Of a DNA stretch of 64,000 bases, positions 22,901-35,700 are shown piece after piece. The stretch's first letter is position 1. The number at the start of each line of letters is the position of its first letter. The notes beneath the pieces are model-generated. The model saw only the letters and a program-made list of their open reading frames with translations, ran no database searches and was not told the origin of the DNA. The stretch is taken from assembly GCA_965153455.1 (NCBI GenBank), contig OZ234498.1, positions 16,616,001-16,680,000 of the forward strand, given 5' to 3'. The translations under genes and the position numbers were made by a program. The stretch is from Sphagnum compactum. Lineage: Eukaryota > Bryophyta > Sphagnopsida > Sphagnales.

Positions 22901-25900
22901 TACACTTTCTTCACGAAAAAGGCCATCACATGTCCCTCAGCTTTCACTCTCACTGCTGGCTGTCACCTCTGCAGAACAAGAGCAGAGACAAGTTCCACAA
23001 ATCAAAGACGGTGTGTGTAGTAGTAACGTGGACACTGGTCTTCTGTCATTGTCAAGGACTACTGCTGCCAATATGCATCTTTCTGTCATGACCCCAAATG
23101 TCTTCAATATCATATGTGAAGCCAAGCTTGACCTTTTGCAAGCAATTGCTTGCATGCTTGCATGCAGGAGTATAACAATCCACCGGCTGCGGCATAGATT
23201 GACACAGAAACTAAATGCAAAACATGGTTTAATTCTCTGTTTTCTGCCTGACTTGATTGGGGGGCCATTCGGCAGATTCCCTGCCTGCATTGGCAACAGA
23301 TTCAAGAGAATGATATTCAGAGTTCTATTTCTGCTGGATAGAGATGATCGTGCTGAGGAGGATGACATGTTTGGGTTCCTTCATGGAAGTGGTAGTAGTT
23401 GTCAAGTCAAAGACACTCCTGGTGTGCCATGGTGGAGTGGCCCAGGCCCACCACCCATCATAGGCAACACCAAGAGAGGCTTTTCAGATACAATGTTGGA
23501 GGAGATTCAACAGAGGCTTGACAACATCCTCAGCTCAATGTCAGCATTATTGATTGGACATGCTCCACCTGTCAACATGGAATGCACATCCTGTGAGGAA
23601 GAAGAAGACTCTGCTCTCACTAATGATCCAAGAAGCACAAGATGTCATCATTCCAAGACCAATGTGTCAAGGTTATGGATTGATCTGGCTTACCTGCTGA
23701 CAGTATTATCTGAGTATGTTCAATTTTGGCCACAGCAGGCAGGCAAGGTTCATGAGGTTGTCAATAGCTGTGGTGTGCAGGCAGAGTGCATCCTCTCTCT
23801 GCTTTCCGGACTTGGTGTGACAAGCAGTTGGGGCCCTGCAGAAATACTAACAATGCAAAGTTTGCTGAAGCTCCTCAGTGTTTGTATCTGCAATCTAGTT
23901 TGTGACGAGATGAACAGCACACAAGGTTGGGGAGATGCAGAACATTGTCTCTGGGATGTAATCTTCAGGAATCCAGCAAACTGGAACTGTCTTCTGCAGT
24001 ATGTCAGCTATTTGACATCAGATATCTGCCAAAGATGCTTGGGATATCTTCTTCAGGATTTCCAAAGGAGTCTTCAAGGGCCCATCAGATTGTATTACCG
24101 TGTGCTAGGTCAGAAAGTAGGCATGGGAGGAATCTCAGACCATGTGTTCGCAAGTTTCGAAGGTATGGAAGCTTCACCCAAGAATGTCCTTGGCTTTCTC
24201 AGGTTGGTGGTTCTCCTGGTAAAGAAGAGGCTTGACATGGCTCAAGAAAGCTCCTGTGTCTCCCATGTGCTTGACTCTTTGTCCTTGCTTGAAGGACTCA
24301 TGAACCCCAGTGACGGGCTATTGATGATGGCTGTTAACAGACAAGCTCAAGCTATACCACTCCAGACCAAAGAAAGTGAACAAAAGAACTCTTCAGCCAT
24401 GCTACATATTAGCAGGGATCAGGGTAAGCTGCATGGTAACCTCTGTGCTGACACAGAAAAGTCAGGTTCTGACAATGGTTTTCAGAGGGATGTAAGAAGC
24501 TTCTGTCCACAGTGTGCAGACTTAGTCCTTACTGGAAGGAATGATTCTAAAATAGGTGACATCACACACGAGAGCTTATGCTTACTTGCTGAGATTTTCA
24601 GTCTCAAGATATCACCTTCATCAGGTCAAAGACTTTCTTCACCTAAGAGATGTGTGCAAGAGAAGACAACTTTGCAGAACCCATTCCTCACCAGCAAGTA
24701 CCTTGACCCCATTCTAGACACCATTTTCCATGGGTTCAAGAGGCTGTATACCACTACTGCTCCTGATGAGTCATTGCTACATGAGTCAGCAGCATATGTG
24801 CAAAACAGAAGCAAACATGCAGAACCTAGTCAAGGAAGTAACAACAAGCTCTGGAGAAATAGGGGAAGTAACTGCAGGGAAAATGAGCAGAAATGCAATG
24901 CCTGTGCTGCATTTGCCCGCATTTTGTTGGCAGTTGCCCAGAACCAAACAGGAGATGCAAGCCAGACATTTCACAGGCTACACGTGATGGAGTTCCTGGT
25001 GCAGCAAATTGCACTTGAATATGAATTCTCTCAAGTTGCCACTCCCAAAACACAAGACTCTATGACTGGTTCAAGTGTTGAGAGAGATTCAGGTAAGAAA
25101 GAGATTCAGATGGCAGGCAATTTCAGAAGAATGGAAACACAAGAAAACTGTAAGTGGCAACTGGGTTCTGTGTCTGCAAGGGACAAGACTTACTTGAGCC
25201 CAGTGATTCTACCACATCAGTTCAGTCAGTTGTCAAGTCCCCAGTCTAGAGAACATGAGTTCATTTCAAGATGGAGGAAGAAACATCATGGTCATGATGT
25301 GCAAAGGTCAGAATTTCCTCTGTGCGAAAGAGATGAAAACATCAGCACTCTTGTCAGTGAGTGGGATAACTGCAGCATAGCAGTGACTCAAAGAAGAGTA
25401 ACAGGAACACCAAGGGAGAGCAGAGATACAGAAAGCAAGATTCACTTGCAGACGTTTCTCACCAAGTTGTACAACCCTGCACTAATGAGCAGTGGTGGAC
25501 TTGCAGGTTTAGCCACACCAAGATTGAATGAGGTTGTGTACTGTGGCCGATTCTTTGACTTGAATGATGAGGTTGAGCGAGAGCTGGCTGCCGAAGAAGA
25601 TGACTTTGTGAGCATCAACATGAGTACCAGCCAACTAGAAAATTTTGAAGACCAGAGGAAGCACTTCAAGGTCACTTGTGCAATAGAACAGAAAGCAAAA
25701 AGCTCCTCACATTCCTCTTCATTGGCTCCTCAAAGCCAATCACTAGAGTTTGTGGAGTTGGAAGAAGAAAACCCTCAAAGATCACAGTCACCAGGACAGA
25801 GCAGCACCACAAAACCAAGCACACGCCCCCTGGTGCCAAAGCTCAATTTCTCAAAAGCAATTCGAAAGGGAGGACTGGATTTCGAAGAGGAGAATGTAAG

Positions 25901-28657
25901 TTCAGAGCCAGTGGCAAGTAGTAATAGAGACCAATGTCTTCCCACCACATTTGCTTCTGAAGGCCAAAGGGCACATGTTGAATTCAACAAAAGCAACCCC
26001 AAACTTGAGGGCTTATTTGTGTCATACACAAGGGAGAGGTGTAGCAGGCGGATATATCAAAATGCAGGCCTGCATGTGCTGTTGCTTGAGCTTTTCATCT
26101 CCCTCATGCTCAACCCAGAGTACTCTCCACCACCTAGTACCATGTCTTTCTCTTGCATCTATGTCTGGCTGCTTCTGGTCAAACCCATTCACAAATCTTT
26201 GTATGTAATGACATGCAGAGGCTCATTGGAGGCTCTTTACAGTGATCGTTACCCCATGGAAAGTCGCAGACTGAATGCTCCATTTTTTCTAACTTTCCGT
26301 ATCCTGCCACATTACTGTTTTGGCTCTGCAAGAAAAAGGTGGAGATGAATGGATTGAAAGAGAGCTGCCTTGACATGCTATGAATACAGACTTGAATCAT
26401 GCAGCAAATGCAAATATTCTACCTGTCTTGCTGAAGCAATTGGGCAGATCCAAGCCATCTGCATTCCGTATCCTTAAGTTGACATGGCGTGAACTTTTCA
26501 ATGAGTCACTGTATAAAGAGCGCATCCGCATTGCACAAGGTGCCTTTGCTCAGGTAGCAATGCGGTCCTGGTTTCCATACAGCAAAATAGTCTCTTCAAG
26601 CACTGGAGCCTGAACCTTTGTCAAATCCTTAGCAGCTTACAGGGACGACTGGAGATGAAAGCATATGTGAACAATTCTCAAAAGATGATGGTTTCTGTGT
26701 GAGCAGGTGTACACAGCAACACGTGACAGGATAGAAGATGGTTTGACCAGCAAGGAGCTGGTTGTGTTGAAGGTCAGTCCTACAAGCCACTGCACAAATC
26801 CCCAAGGCACATTTTAGCATGAGCTTCCAGCACCAGCTTTGCTCCTCATTAAGCATGTTAGGCTCTTCATGCTGTCATACTGTGTGTTTGCTGATGAAGG
26901 TCGTTGATTTGCCAAAAGGACCCCACGATCCATGCAGTTTTTTTGATGTCTACACTGAGGTTCAAATCCTGGAGCAATTTCAAGAAGAACCACAGGTGTG
27001 TCAGATTTTGGACTATGGGATTGACTGCAACAGCTTTGTGTTGGTTCTCAAGCACTACAAGTGCAGCTTGCGAACATGGCGACATCACCACACATGCAGA
27101 TCTCTAGTTGATGAGCCTGACTGCACTTCCACAGAAAGCAAGACTGAATCTTACTCCAACCTTACTTTCCATGAAAGGCTGCCACTTTATCTGGAAGTGT
27201 ATGCTGCTGTTCTTCAAGCAGTAAATCCCAGAAATGCTTGTACCTTTTGATTACAGCAAACTTGCTTCCAAGTTTCTAAGCTTTCAGCAATTAGGGGCTA
27301 CATCATCGAGAAAGTGGAGTTTCAGAAACCAAGGTATCAAGAGTTCGCTGTGTCTTTTTTTGTCTCAGGTAAAGGCATTGGAGACACACAAGGTGGTTCA
27401 CTATGACCTCAAGTGTGACAACATACTTTTGGAGCCTCTCCATTCCCCACTCTCCAACACTGAGTTTTGGCATCCACCATGGCCTCCATCAGACAAAGCA
27501 TGTTCTATCCCATTTCGAGTTTGCATTACAGACTTTGGTCAGAGCAAGGTTGGATTATGGATCTTCTATAGCCCAAAATACATATGCAATGAGGTTTACA
27601 AAAGCAGAAAATATTAAACAGAATATTGCCTGTATAAACTCTGAAATTATGTGAATGGATGCCAGACCTCATTATGGGAAGGTGGAGAATGCACTGTGCG
27701 GAGCCGTGGAACAGAATGTGTGAAAAGCCCGGAGATGCTGAAGCTGCTAAGCAGCAGTAGGCACCATGATGTTGAGTCCCACAGAAGCAGAAATGTTGAG
27801 GAAGAGGTTTCTGTAGGCAAGGCAAGTGATGTGTGGAGTTTGGGATGCCTCTTGTTTGAGCTTCTCACAGGGGAGTTCCTTCTGTATGATGAAGACTGGC
27901 TCCGCTTTTATGTCCGTGTCACATCATCTTCTGAGGTTGGTTATTCTGCGCATTTCACCTCACTTTACAATAAGATCTCTGGAAGGGACACGTGCTCAAA
28001 ATCACAGCTCTAAACCTCAACATCAAATTATAAACTTTCTCATTTGCAGATGATGTTCTCAGCTACAAAGACCCTACACATCACAATTTTGGACTGAATT
28101 CTATGGAAAGTCCTCACAACACAAACTTGATTCAAAGTTGTTGTTAGTGTACGCATCTTTGTTCAAAACTAATGAGCTTATTGAATCATAATGAAGATGA
28201 CAAAGAGACACTCACATTTCTTGTGCTCTTCGGGATTTCTCTCTGTGGATCTGGAGCACAGGAACTGATTTCAAATGAGAAAGCAGCAAAAGTAGATAAC
28301 TTCAAGCCAGTTATTGATTTCTTACACTTTGTACTTGTGCGTGATCCAATCCTACGGCCAACTTTGGATGATGTGATGGCTTGCCTTGCTCAGCTTCAGG
28401 CCAAGCTGCAGGAAGACTCATGTATAGAAAAGCTTGTGTGTGACATCTTTGAGCAGCTTGCAGAAACCCAAGGACCAAGCCAGAACAATAATTTAATGCC
28501 TGAAACGACTCCATTCATCAACAAGAGTCAAGACAAGAAGCAAGTGAAAATCCCAGAACCAGAAATCTCGAAACCAAGATTTTCTTTGAGGTTATGGTTG
28601 TCATGGAACTGGTATTGTTGCATGTGTTGCTCGAGGAGAAATAAGCACACTCGTTAA
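19994..28657 (+). CDS. Giant protein (about 2,400 aa) with C-terminal protein kinase domain
   Basis: Exon 1 is 19994-20782. Exon 2 starts at 20985 and runs about 5.2 kb as one open frame; its end is uncertain (26136 fits the phase, and the open frame closes at 26348). Further exons are 26390-26553, 26707-26772, 26900-27220, 27369-27548, 27666-27935 and 28262-28657, all phase-consistent. The last 420 or so residues form a complete kinase: glycine loop IAQGAFAQV, ATP-binding lysine in ELVVLK, catalytic loop VVHYDLKCDN, metal-binding ITDFGQSK, and activation segment and APE region GTECVKSPEM, then SDVWSLGCLLFELLTGE and DPILRPTLDD. All key residues are present, so activity is plausible (Tyr replaces Arg in the HRD motif). 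The first 2,000 residues have acidic, Lys-rich low-complexity tracts (HHDDDEEEEEEDD; KKKKKKRKKQK) and long helical segments, perhaps armadillo-like. I recognise no named domain there. The C-terminus WYCCMCCSRR could be lipidated. Substrate and pathway unknown. Confidence 0.8.
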
Positions 28658-30355
28658 ACTACGGTTTCTTCTCATCTTGGGAAGTACCTGCTAATTGCCT
28701 CTCTGGATGCCCAATGAGCCCAGATCTCCGCCTTTGCACAAGATGGAATCTCCACTTCAATAGCACCACAAATGTAAGTTCCCCCTCTCCCTCCCCCCAA
28801 ACTCTTGGTTCTGAGACTGCATATTGAGAGCTGAATAGGATCATGATGAAACCTCGAAGCTTAGGTGCACACATTGATAACACAACATCCTTGACTTCAG
28901 TTTGTGGTTTGCTGCATCAGATTGTAAAACTGATACCCAACTTTCTAGCAGCAGCCATCACAAAAACACACAACAGTGGCAAGGGTCTCTTACAGTTATT
29001 TGCTCTAATCCACCACAAAAACAGCTGCTCCTCAAAGAAAGCATTGTCGCTATTGCCACCATCACCACAGGAGCTCCATGACTCTCCTGCTGTGTGGCAA
29101 ACACCTTTTTTCTGGATGCAGCTGATTAATACAGTTGAATTATATGCAATTGAAGGATTCACAGACATCGAAGTCTGTGCAAGTGAAGGAATTGCAAAGA
29201 CAGAACACAAGAGTGTGCATGCAAGATTCTTCAAATAGAGTTGCACACAAGTACAGAAGAAAGAATGCACAAGAGAGAAAACTTCTTGCCCTGATAATGA
29301 GAATGATCCAGCAGCATATTGAGGATTCTTGAATTGTCCTGGAAATGGAACTCAACAGAACTGTCGAAGCTTTGCAATTCTATTTCAAGGGTGTTCTTCA
29401 TCTGAGTCTAGAGATCCAAACAGATCGCACACCAAAGGTTATCTCTGTAGTTAGCAGCAATTTGGGCATCTTCTGGATCTACTGCTCTGTACTCATACTG
29501 CAGAGTCTATGGTTCTTCTTTGAACATTTGAAGATCCTTTGTTACAAGCAAGTTGTGTAAGAGAAATTGGTGATGGTCCATTACCATCACACATGCATAT
29601 TCCACAGCCCACAAGCATCACATCGAGCTGCAAAGCAAATTTCAACAAGCCTTGGCTTTGTGTCTCCTTCACTCCTCATGTTACAGGATTACAGGAGTGT
29701 TTGTAACCCCTTTTTTTTTCCAATCCAAGGTTCTGGTCTGGACATGTATTGGCTTGAACAGCAAAACCAGAAGGTTTTGGCAGCTTGCAGAGCTACAGAA
29801 ACAACCTTGCACTTCAACAAACTAACCATCATTCATGAGTCCTGTGCTTTTGAGATGGGATGGAGCTCAAATTTCTTTTGTTTGCAGCATTCATTGGCAG
29901 CATAACATGGTGGCACAAACTACCGCCTCCCTTTGCATTTTGGTTTATCGATACGCCCGCGCCCAGGACTAGACCGGATAACATTCATGAGACGGGCCTG
30001 CGCATGCCCAATGCTCCCACTGTTCACTGTTGTCGAATTTGATGTTCCTCCCTCGCTTCCAGATCCAGACTGTTGGTCACTTCCCTGTTCAGAAAAAGAT
30101 CATCAGTAAGCACAATGGATTGACAAGAGTTCTGTGCCCTCCCCTCCTTCCCAATCGACTCGTGCTTCTGTACCCTCCTTCTCTCTATCATCAAGATTTA
30201 TCTTCTTCTTCCAGTCTTTTTTGTTGCTTGCTTACATGCAACAAAGAGTCCTAGATCTCTTTCCTCTTCTCCTCTGTATGTTCCAGGATGCCCTCACCGC
30301 AATAAAAGAAGATCATTGAAACGAGTGCAGCTAACCGAGAAAGACGATTGACTTA
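28658..30355. other. 3' flank of the kinase gene, no recognised gene
   Basis: Probable 3' UTR and intergenic DNA. A 131-codon open frame on + (28846-29238) and others nearby have no recognisable domain and no splice partners that improve them. Confidence 0.35.
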
Positions 30356-30360
30356 CATGA

Positions 30361-30780
30361 TCAGTGGCCAGAGCCAGGGCTCGTCAATGTCCTAAAGATT
30401 GAAAGTCCGCAACTTCCACAACTCCTCGACCTGTGCAAAAAGCAAACAAACATCAAACACACTCTATACTGAACCTAAAAGCTTTGTACTAGACAATCTT
30501 CTCTCCACAAAGGGCCCAAAAAACACAAAAGAACTCTGGAAATAACAGTGAGAAAGACAAGAGAAAAACAATAATACTTATGTGATGGTTTCTTCACAGC
30601 CGTTGGCGCAGGAGGATGGTATTTGTCAGCATCACGCTTGGCCTTCTTCACAAGCTCCAGCAACTCTTGCTCACTCTCCGGAGCTGGACTGGCCAGCAGC
30701 TCTAAGGCACGGTTGAACAAGCGCAAGGCATCTTGTGATCCTGCATACCTGATCCCCATATCCTTTCCCATTCCTATCAT
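30361..30780 (-). CDS. Short helical protein of unknown function, two-exon model
   Basis: The first exon (30780-30578) reads GSQDALRLFNRALELLASPA followed by ESEQELLELVKKAKRDADKY and HPPAPTAVKKPSH. It is a strongly helical, charged segment that looks like real protein. A donor AA|GTATTA and an acceptor TTTGCACAG near 30431 allow a second exon (30430-30361) ending in TGA, for 90 aa in total. The second exon has two open frames (one contains VEELWKLRTFNL), so the true junction is uncertain. Upstream lies a (GA)n run on this strand, common in plant 5' leaders. The start could instead lie in an unrecognised upstream exon, since an acceptor (TATGCAG) precedes GSQDAL. No family recognised. Confidence 0.4.
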
Positions 30781-30845
30781 CTCTCTCTATGCCCCTCTCT
30801 CTTTGTTTCTGCAGCTTTGCCTGCTCCTTTGAACTTCGCATGCTA

Positions 30846-30847
<2 letters not shown>

Positions 30848-30893
<46 letters not shown>
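30848..30893. repeat. (CT)n microsatellite, about 22 units
   Basis: Uninterrupted CT run. On the minus strand it is a GA tract just upstream of the proposed 30.4-30.8 kb gene. Confidence 0.95.
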
Positions 30894-30894
<1 letters not shown>

Positions 30895-30897
<3 letters not shown>

Positions 30898-31700
30898 GTT
30901 CTGCCCCTCAGGGTATTGGGATGCACCAAAAAAGGGGCCAAAGCTAAACCACATGCTAGGGTCATCTGGAGTCCACTATAGAAACATTTCCAGCATAAGT
31001 AAAAGATCCACTTGGGCTTCACCATGCTAACCACAATTTGTATCTTATGATTGTCGATCAGAGACATTGTGCAATGAGCAGCTTGTTTCTAAGTGGTTTG
31101 ATGTGCACTAGTATAGAACCTTGTTGCATGCAGGAAACAATTGCAAGGTTGAGAAGATCTATTTTCCCTGTAATCGGACCGGATACACTCATAAACAATC
31201 AAATGCCAAAAAGATTATGCAATCATCACTTTATCAGCATGTGCTGCTGGCTCATCTCTCAATCCCTTGCTCAATTGAAGGATTGTTTCCAATGGGGAAG
31301 CCAGGTATCATTCTCTTGAGGTTTGATCTCTTTTACAGCCCTCATGACATATGGATTGTGAGCACCTTCAAAGAACCACATGCATCTCACATGAATCCAC
31401 ACCACTGTAGCTCCTGAAATTTGAAGGAACTGTCAAAACTCATCAATTCTCTTGCTAGAAGTCCAGAAAACCACTGTGCAATACTTTAGATCGCTGAAAA
31501 TGGTGATGCACCAATCATTTCCTACTCTTTGAATCAATGCACAGCAGTAGAACATTTCCAGTTTCTACTCCATCAAGGTACATTTGGAGCTACATGACTC
31601 TGACACATGAAAAACTGAGCATCTCAAGCATCAGCAATTGGGAAGGGTGATCAGACACTTAAAAGAGCAATTCTTGTTGGTGAAAAGGCACCCACTCAAG
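30895..31700. other. Intergenic stretch, nothing recognised
   Basis: No coding exon, RNA gene or element recognised. Confidence 0.35.
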
Positions 31701-31702
31701 AA

Positions 31703-31905
31703 ATGTGAGATCAGGCACCCTCTTCCTGATGCTGGTGCCAACTACTCATGGGCAGAGCTGGTACCTTGGTGTTCTTGCCGGCAAAGAGTGTAAAGCCCAC
31801 CAACAAAGTGTGGGATTAGGCTCCCTCTTCCTGCTGCTGGTGCCAACAATTCATTGGGCAGCAGGTACCTCAGGGTTCTTTGCAGGGCAAAGAGTGTATA
31901 CCGTG
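31703..31905. repeat. Tandem duplication, two units of about 105 bp
   Basis: The unit with CCCTCTTCCTGATGCTGGTG, GGTACCT and GGCAAAGAGTGTA appears at 31703 and again at about 31808, with substitutions and small indels. Non-coding by appearance. Confidence 0.65.
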
Positions 31906-32792
31906 GTGTTCTTCCAGGCAAGAAACATTGCCTGTAAATGCTAAATGCATCTGGCATGCCCAACAGTTGCCACCGTACACCATTTGTACAACATTGCGCT
32001 TTTTGAGGTATGTACACATCACTGATGAAAAGCCTCAAGTCAGTCATCAAAACTCTGGAATTTTGCAATTCAGCTGTTGTAGGACAGAAAGACCAGGCTT
32101 GACAATGACCATGTGTCATCCTGCACATTCCAAAAGGAGCATAATATCAGATATTTCCATTCTACAACTATCATCACAGTTATGGAATAGAGTCACACTT
32201 CCATATACAAACAGTAGGAGAATCAGCAAACTATAATTTCTAAGGAAGGCTCTTCTAAGACCTGCTCCTCCTCCCTACCATTGTGCAGATATTCTCACCT
32301 TCTGATCAGATTTACAAAAACAGGTAATGTCAGAAGGGCATATCCTCCATAAGTAACTGCATGCCAGATACAAAGAATCAAAAGAGACCCTTCTACACTA
32401 TCATGAGCTGTTGTGATATTAACTATCTACTCGATTGAACAGTGCACCCTACATAGTTCTTGCCAGGACAAAAAACAAAACCAAGTTAAAGATGGTGCAC
32501 AGTACCACTGCAGTTCAGAAAGGCAGGGCCTCACTCAAACTGATGGCAGAGGTACTTCTGCTTACGATCCTCATGCGTAAAATGTTTCTCCAGTGTGATG
32601 CCACCATTGCTTCCGAATTTTTTGCAAAAAATCTCCTACCCAGTATGCTTTAAAGCTTTTGTATGTTCAACACTACCTGTAACTTTTACACTGCTGACAT
32701 CACATAATGAATGAAAGCTATAGAAGTGCAGAGTCCCCTAAATTCTGTATCTTTCTTCCATCTTCAATCACTACACACTGATTTCACTTCAA
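31906..32792. other. Probable 3' UTR and 3' flank of the NFRKB gene
   Basis: No recognisable exon. Part of it is likely transcribed from the minus strand as the NFRKB 3' UTR. Confidence 0.35.
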
Positions 32793-35700
32793 TCAGTGTA
32801 AGGGTGATTGTTCAGTGTCAACACTAATCATGGCATCTGCCTCCTGTTGGGCAGCAGCAGCAGCAGCCTCCATGATACCACCATAATGGAAATCATACTC
32901 ATCATCCTCAGTCCCTATGCTCTCTTGAGAATGCAAATGTGAATGTTGAGCCCAGGAAGAAATGTGTTGTGAACCAACACCCTCCCAGCCCATTGGATGG
33001 CCCCTGTCGATCCCTGGAGAAAGCTCAATGAAGGGAACTGCCCCATCATCTCTCAAAGTCCCACTGCTCAGTACACGTGGACTGGTCAGGGAACTACTTC
33101 TGTTGTAAACGAGTTCTGTTTGAGCAACAGAGTAGATGGCAGAATGGTGGTCCCCAGGTCCACCCATTATTTCATCTGGTGAACGCTGCATATCCATTCC
33201 CATGCCTGCACCCATTGTTCCATCCTGGTCAGGTCCACTTGGAGAGCCAGTCTCATAAGCTGTGGCACTGTGCTCTGAGTTTTCTGCATTCTCTTTTTTT
33301 GGTTTCTTCCACCGCTTTGTGGAGGAAGTACCATCATCTTCAAAGTCTTCCTCACTTCTGTCAGTGTGAAGATACACCCAAAGCTTACGATCTCCATCAA
33401 AGCGCACACAGGGGTCTCTCTCATAATGTAAGCGATCCAATGCCCCACTGACTGCCTGATTCACCTGCAGTCACACTTGTGTCAAGTGGGTTATAAGTCT
33501 GCAAATACTACTTTGGGAAAATCTCTGCAGACTCAAATAATTTTGAGCTCCAAAATCTCCATCTCTATCTTTACATCCATTGCTCTATCTCTATCTGAAC
33601 TGGGCGCCAAGGTTTAGCAGTCTACAGCGAGCATATGAGTCCTATACACAATCTGTGTTGGTCCTGGTTTTAAACACCAACCTGGGCATCAGAAACATCC
33701 TCCATGATGAAGTCAGAGTCTCGGATCAGAACACAAACATCTGCCCTTGTGCCAATGCTACCAGGGAGCCGAGCGGCAGCATCCCTCACAAGACACAAGA
33801 TGGTTACATGAGGGGGCCGGTCAGGCTTCAACATAACATGGTCTCTGGCCTTGGATGTAGGCTTTCCCCCACCTCTTCTCAAGGGAGCAACTGCAGATTT
33901 GCCACCATCTGCTGTAGTGTAGCGAAAGACTCGGTCTGGCAGTGAGTAGCGGACCAACTCCTCTCTCCGGAAGTAGGCACGCATATCCTCAGTGCTAGGT
34001 GTGATGGTCATTAAACTTTTTTGAGCCCTCAAATCCCGGAACCTATCCCTTTCATCAACAGGACCAGGCATTGGGGGTGGTGGCGGCAGGGGCAATTGCA
34101 CAATCTGTTGGAGGGTTTCTTGATCATGCTTCAGCCAGCTTGCAAACATCTCCTCTAGTTTTGTAAGTGTCTTCTGAGGGATTCCCCATGCTTCAGACAT
34201 GATCTGAACCTCTGGTATACCCTGGAAAAGAAAATAATGTCTAATTAATACCAAATTGAAACAGTTTGAACAAGTGACATAGTCCCTCAAAACCAACAAC
34301 TAAGAATATGAAATTGTGCTGCATTGGAGTTACAAAGGTGGGAATGGCTTCACACTTGGCCATGAATGATCAATCCCACAACTCTTGTAACTGACACTAA
34401 TTCAGTTCGTACCATTTGCCACTGCAGGCACAGCTAAACAATTGACTGAGAAGGAACCTTCTTCACATAGCAAAAGCATCCGCCTGTCCACATCTGCAAA
34501 CTTTCCAGAAGCCCATGGGACAAGCATACAGTCCTCTCAGGAAGCTTGAGTGGAGGAATCTTACCTGGGATGAAGATGAAGTGACAGGAGGTAGTGGCCC
34601 TATCCATGTCCATGCCCTTGCTTCCTTGTCAAACAGTACCAAGGGCTTCCAACCTTTGGCTCCTAGAGGTGCCACTTTGGAGGCCATAATCTTCAATGCA
34701 CCTCGAACAAGATCCTGCAGTTGTTTTAGAACAATACAAGCCCACACAACTGCATTAAGCAGTACTCAATGGTCACAACACTGGAGGCTCGGGACTCAAT
34801 CTGAGTTTGAAACAAAAGATCCCAAATATATACCTGTAGTGGCTCTACTGTCTCAAGAATGTGGATGTCTCCTGGATTGGCTTGCACTCGCCTGACGACC
34901 TCAGCAAATGGCACAGAAAAAGTTAATTTTGATTTTGGCTCCATGTCTGTTTCCTTGCCATCTGCCGTCTCATCACCCATACCCGCAGGTGATTGCTCAC
35001 TTTGACCAAGCAAACTCCCCTCCAATGACATCCCATAAGGGAGGTCAAGACCAAAGCTCTCCTGTGGTAAATCACTTCTGTACTCAGATGGGTCTTCTCC
35101 ATAAGAGACAAGCAAGGCTGCCCTCACAGCAGAAAGCAAATGTGTGACAGAGAAAGAAAACGTGGAGGCCAGTGTTGGAATAGCCAACAGCACCAATTTC
35201 TTTGCACACTTCCCAGAACTCCCAGCCCCTTTTTCTCCTGGCGACCCTGCATGGTACAAAGACAATGCTAAGGCAAGTGACAGCCCACTTTAGACTACTG
35301 TAGGTAGATGGTTTGACTTCTGCAGTGTGGGGTCATGGACAAGAGTTTTACTTACCAGTATGAGGGGGTGAGTCTGCAGGAGAAGAATGTACAGTGATCT
35401 TGTCTGTCTTGACCTTTTTCTTGACTTGCTTTCTACTGGGTGCTTTATCACCATCATCCTTCCAATCACCACCAAGATTCTCTTCACTGGGTACCTCTAC
35501 AACTCTGTCCTCAAGCTCCTCAATAATCCTTCCTTCATCCTCTGCTGCTTTATTCTCCACTACTTCCATCTCATCAGGTTTTTTTGTCTTTGCTTCAACT
35601 TTCTTCTTCCGATGGGTTTTCTTCAGAACGTCATGAACCCCTTCATTAGCTTTCTCTGGCATTTCCATCATCTCTCCAGGTGATGCTATGTCATCAATAA

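Noticed and set aside
28846-29238. 131-codon open frame on + after the kinase gene
   Set aside because: No recognisable domain. It lies where the kinase 3' UTR is expected, and an overlapping opposite-strand frame is equally long.
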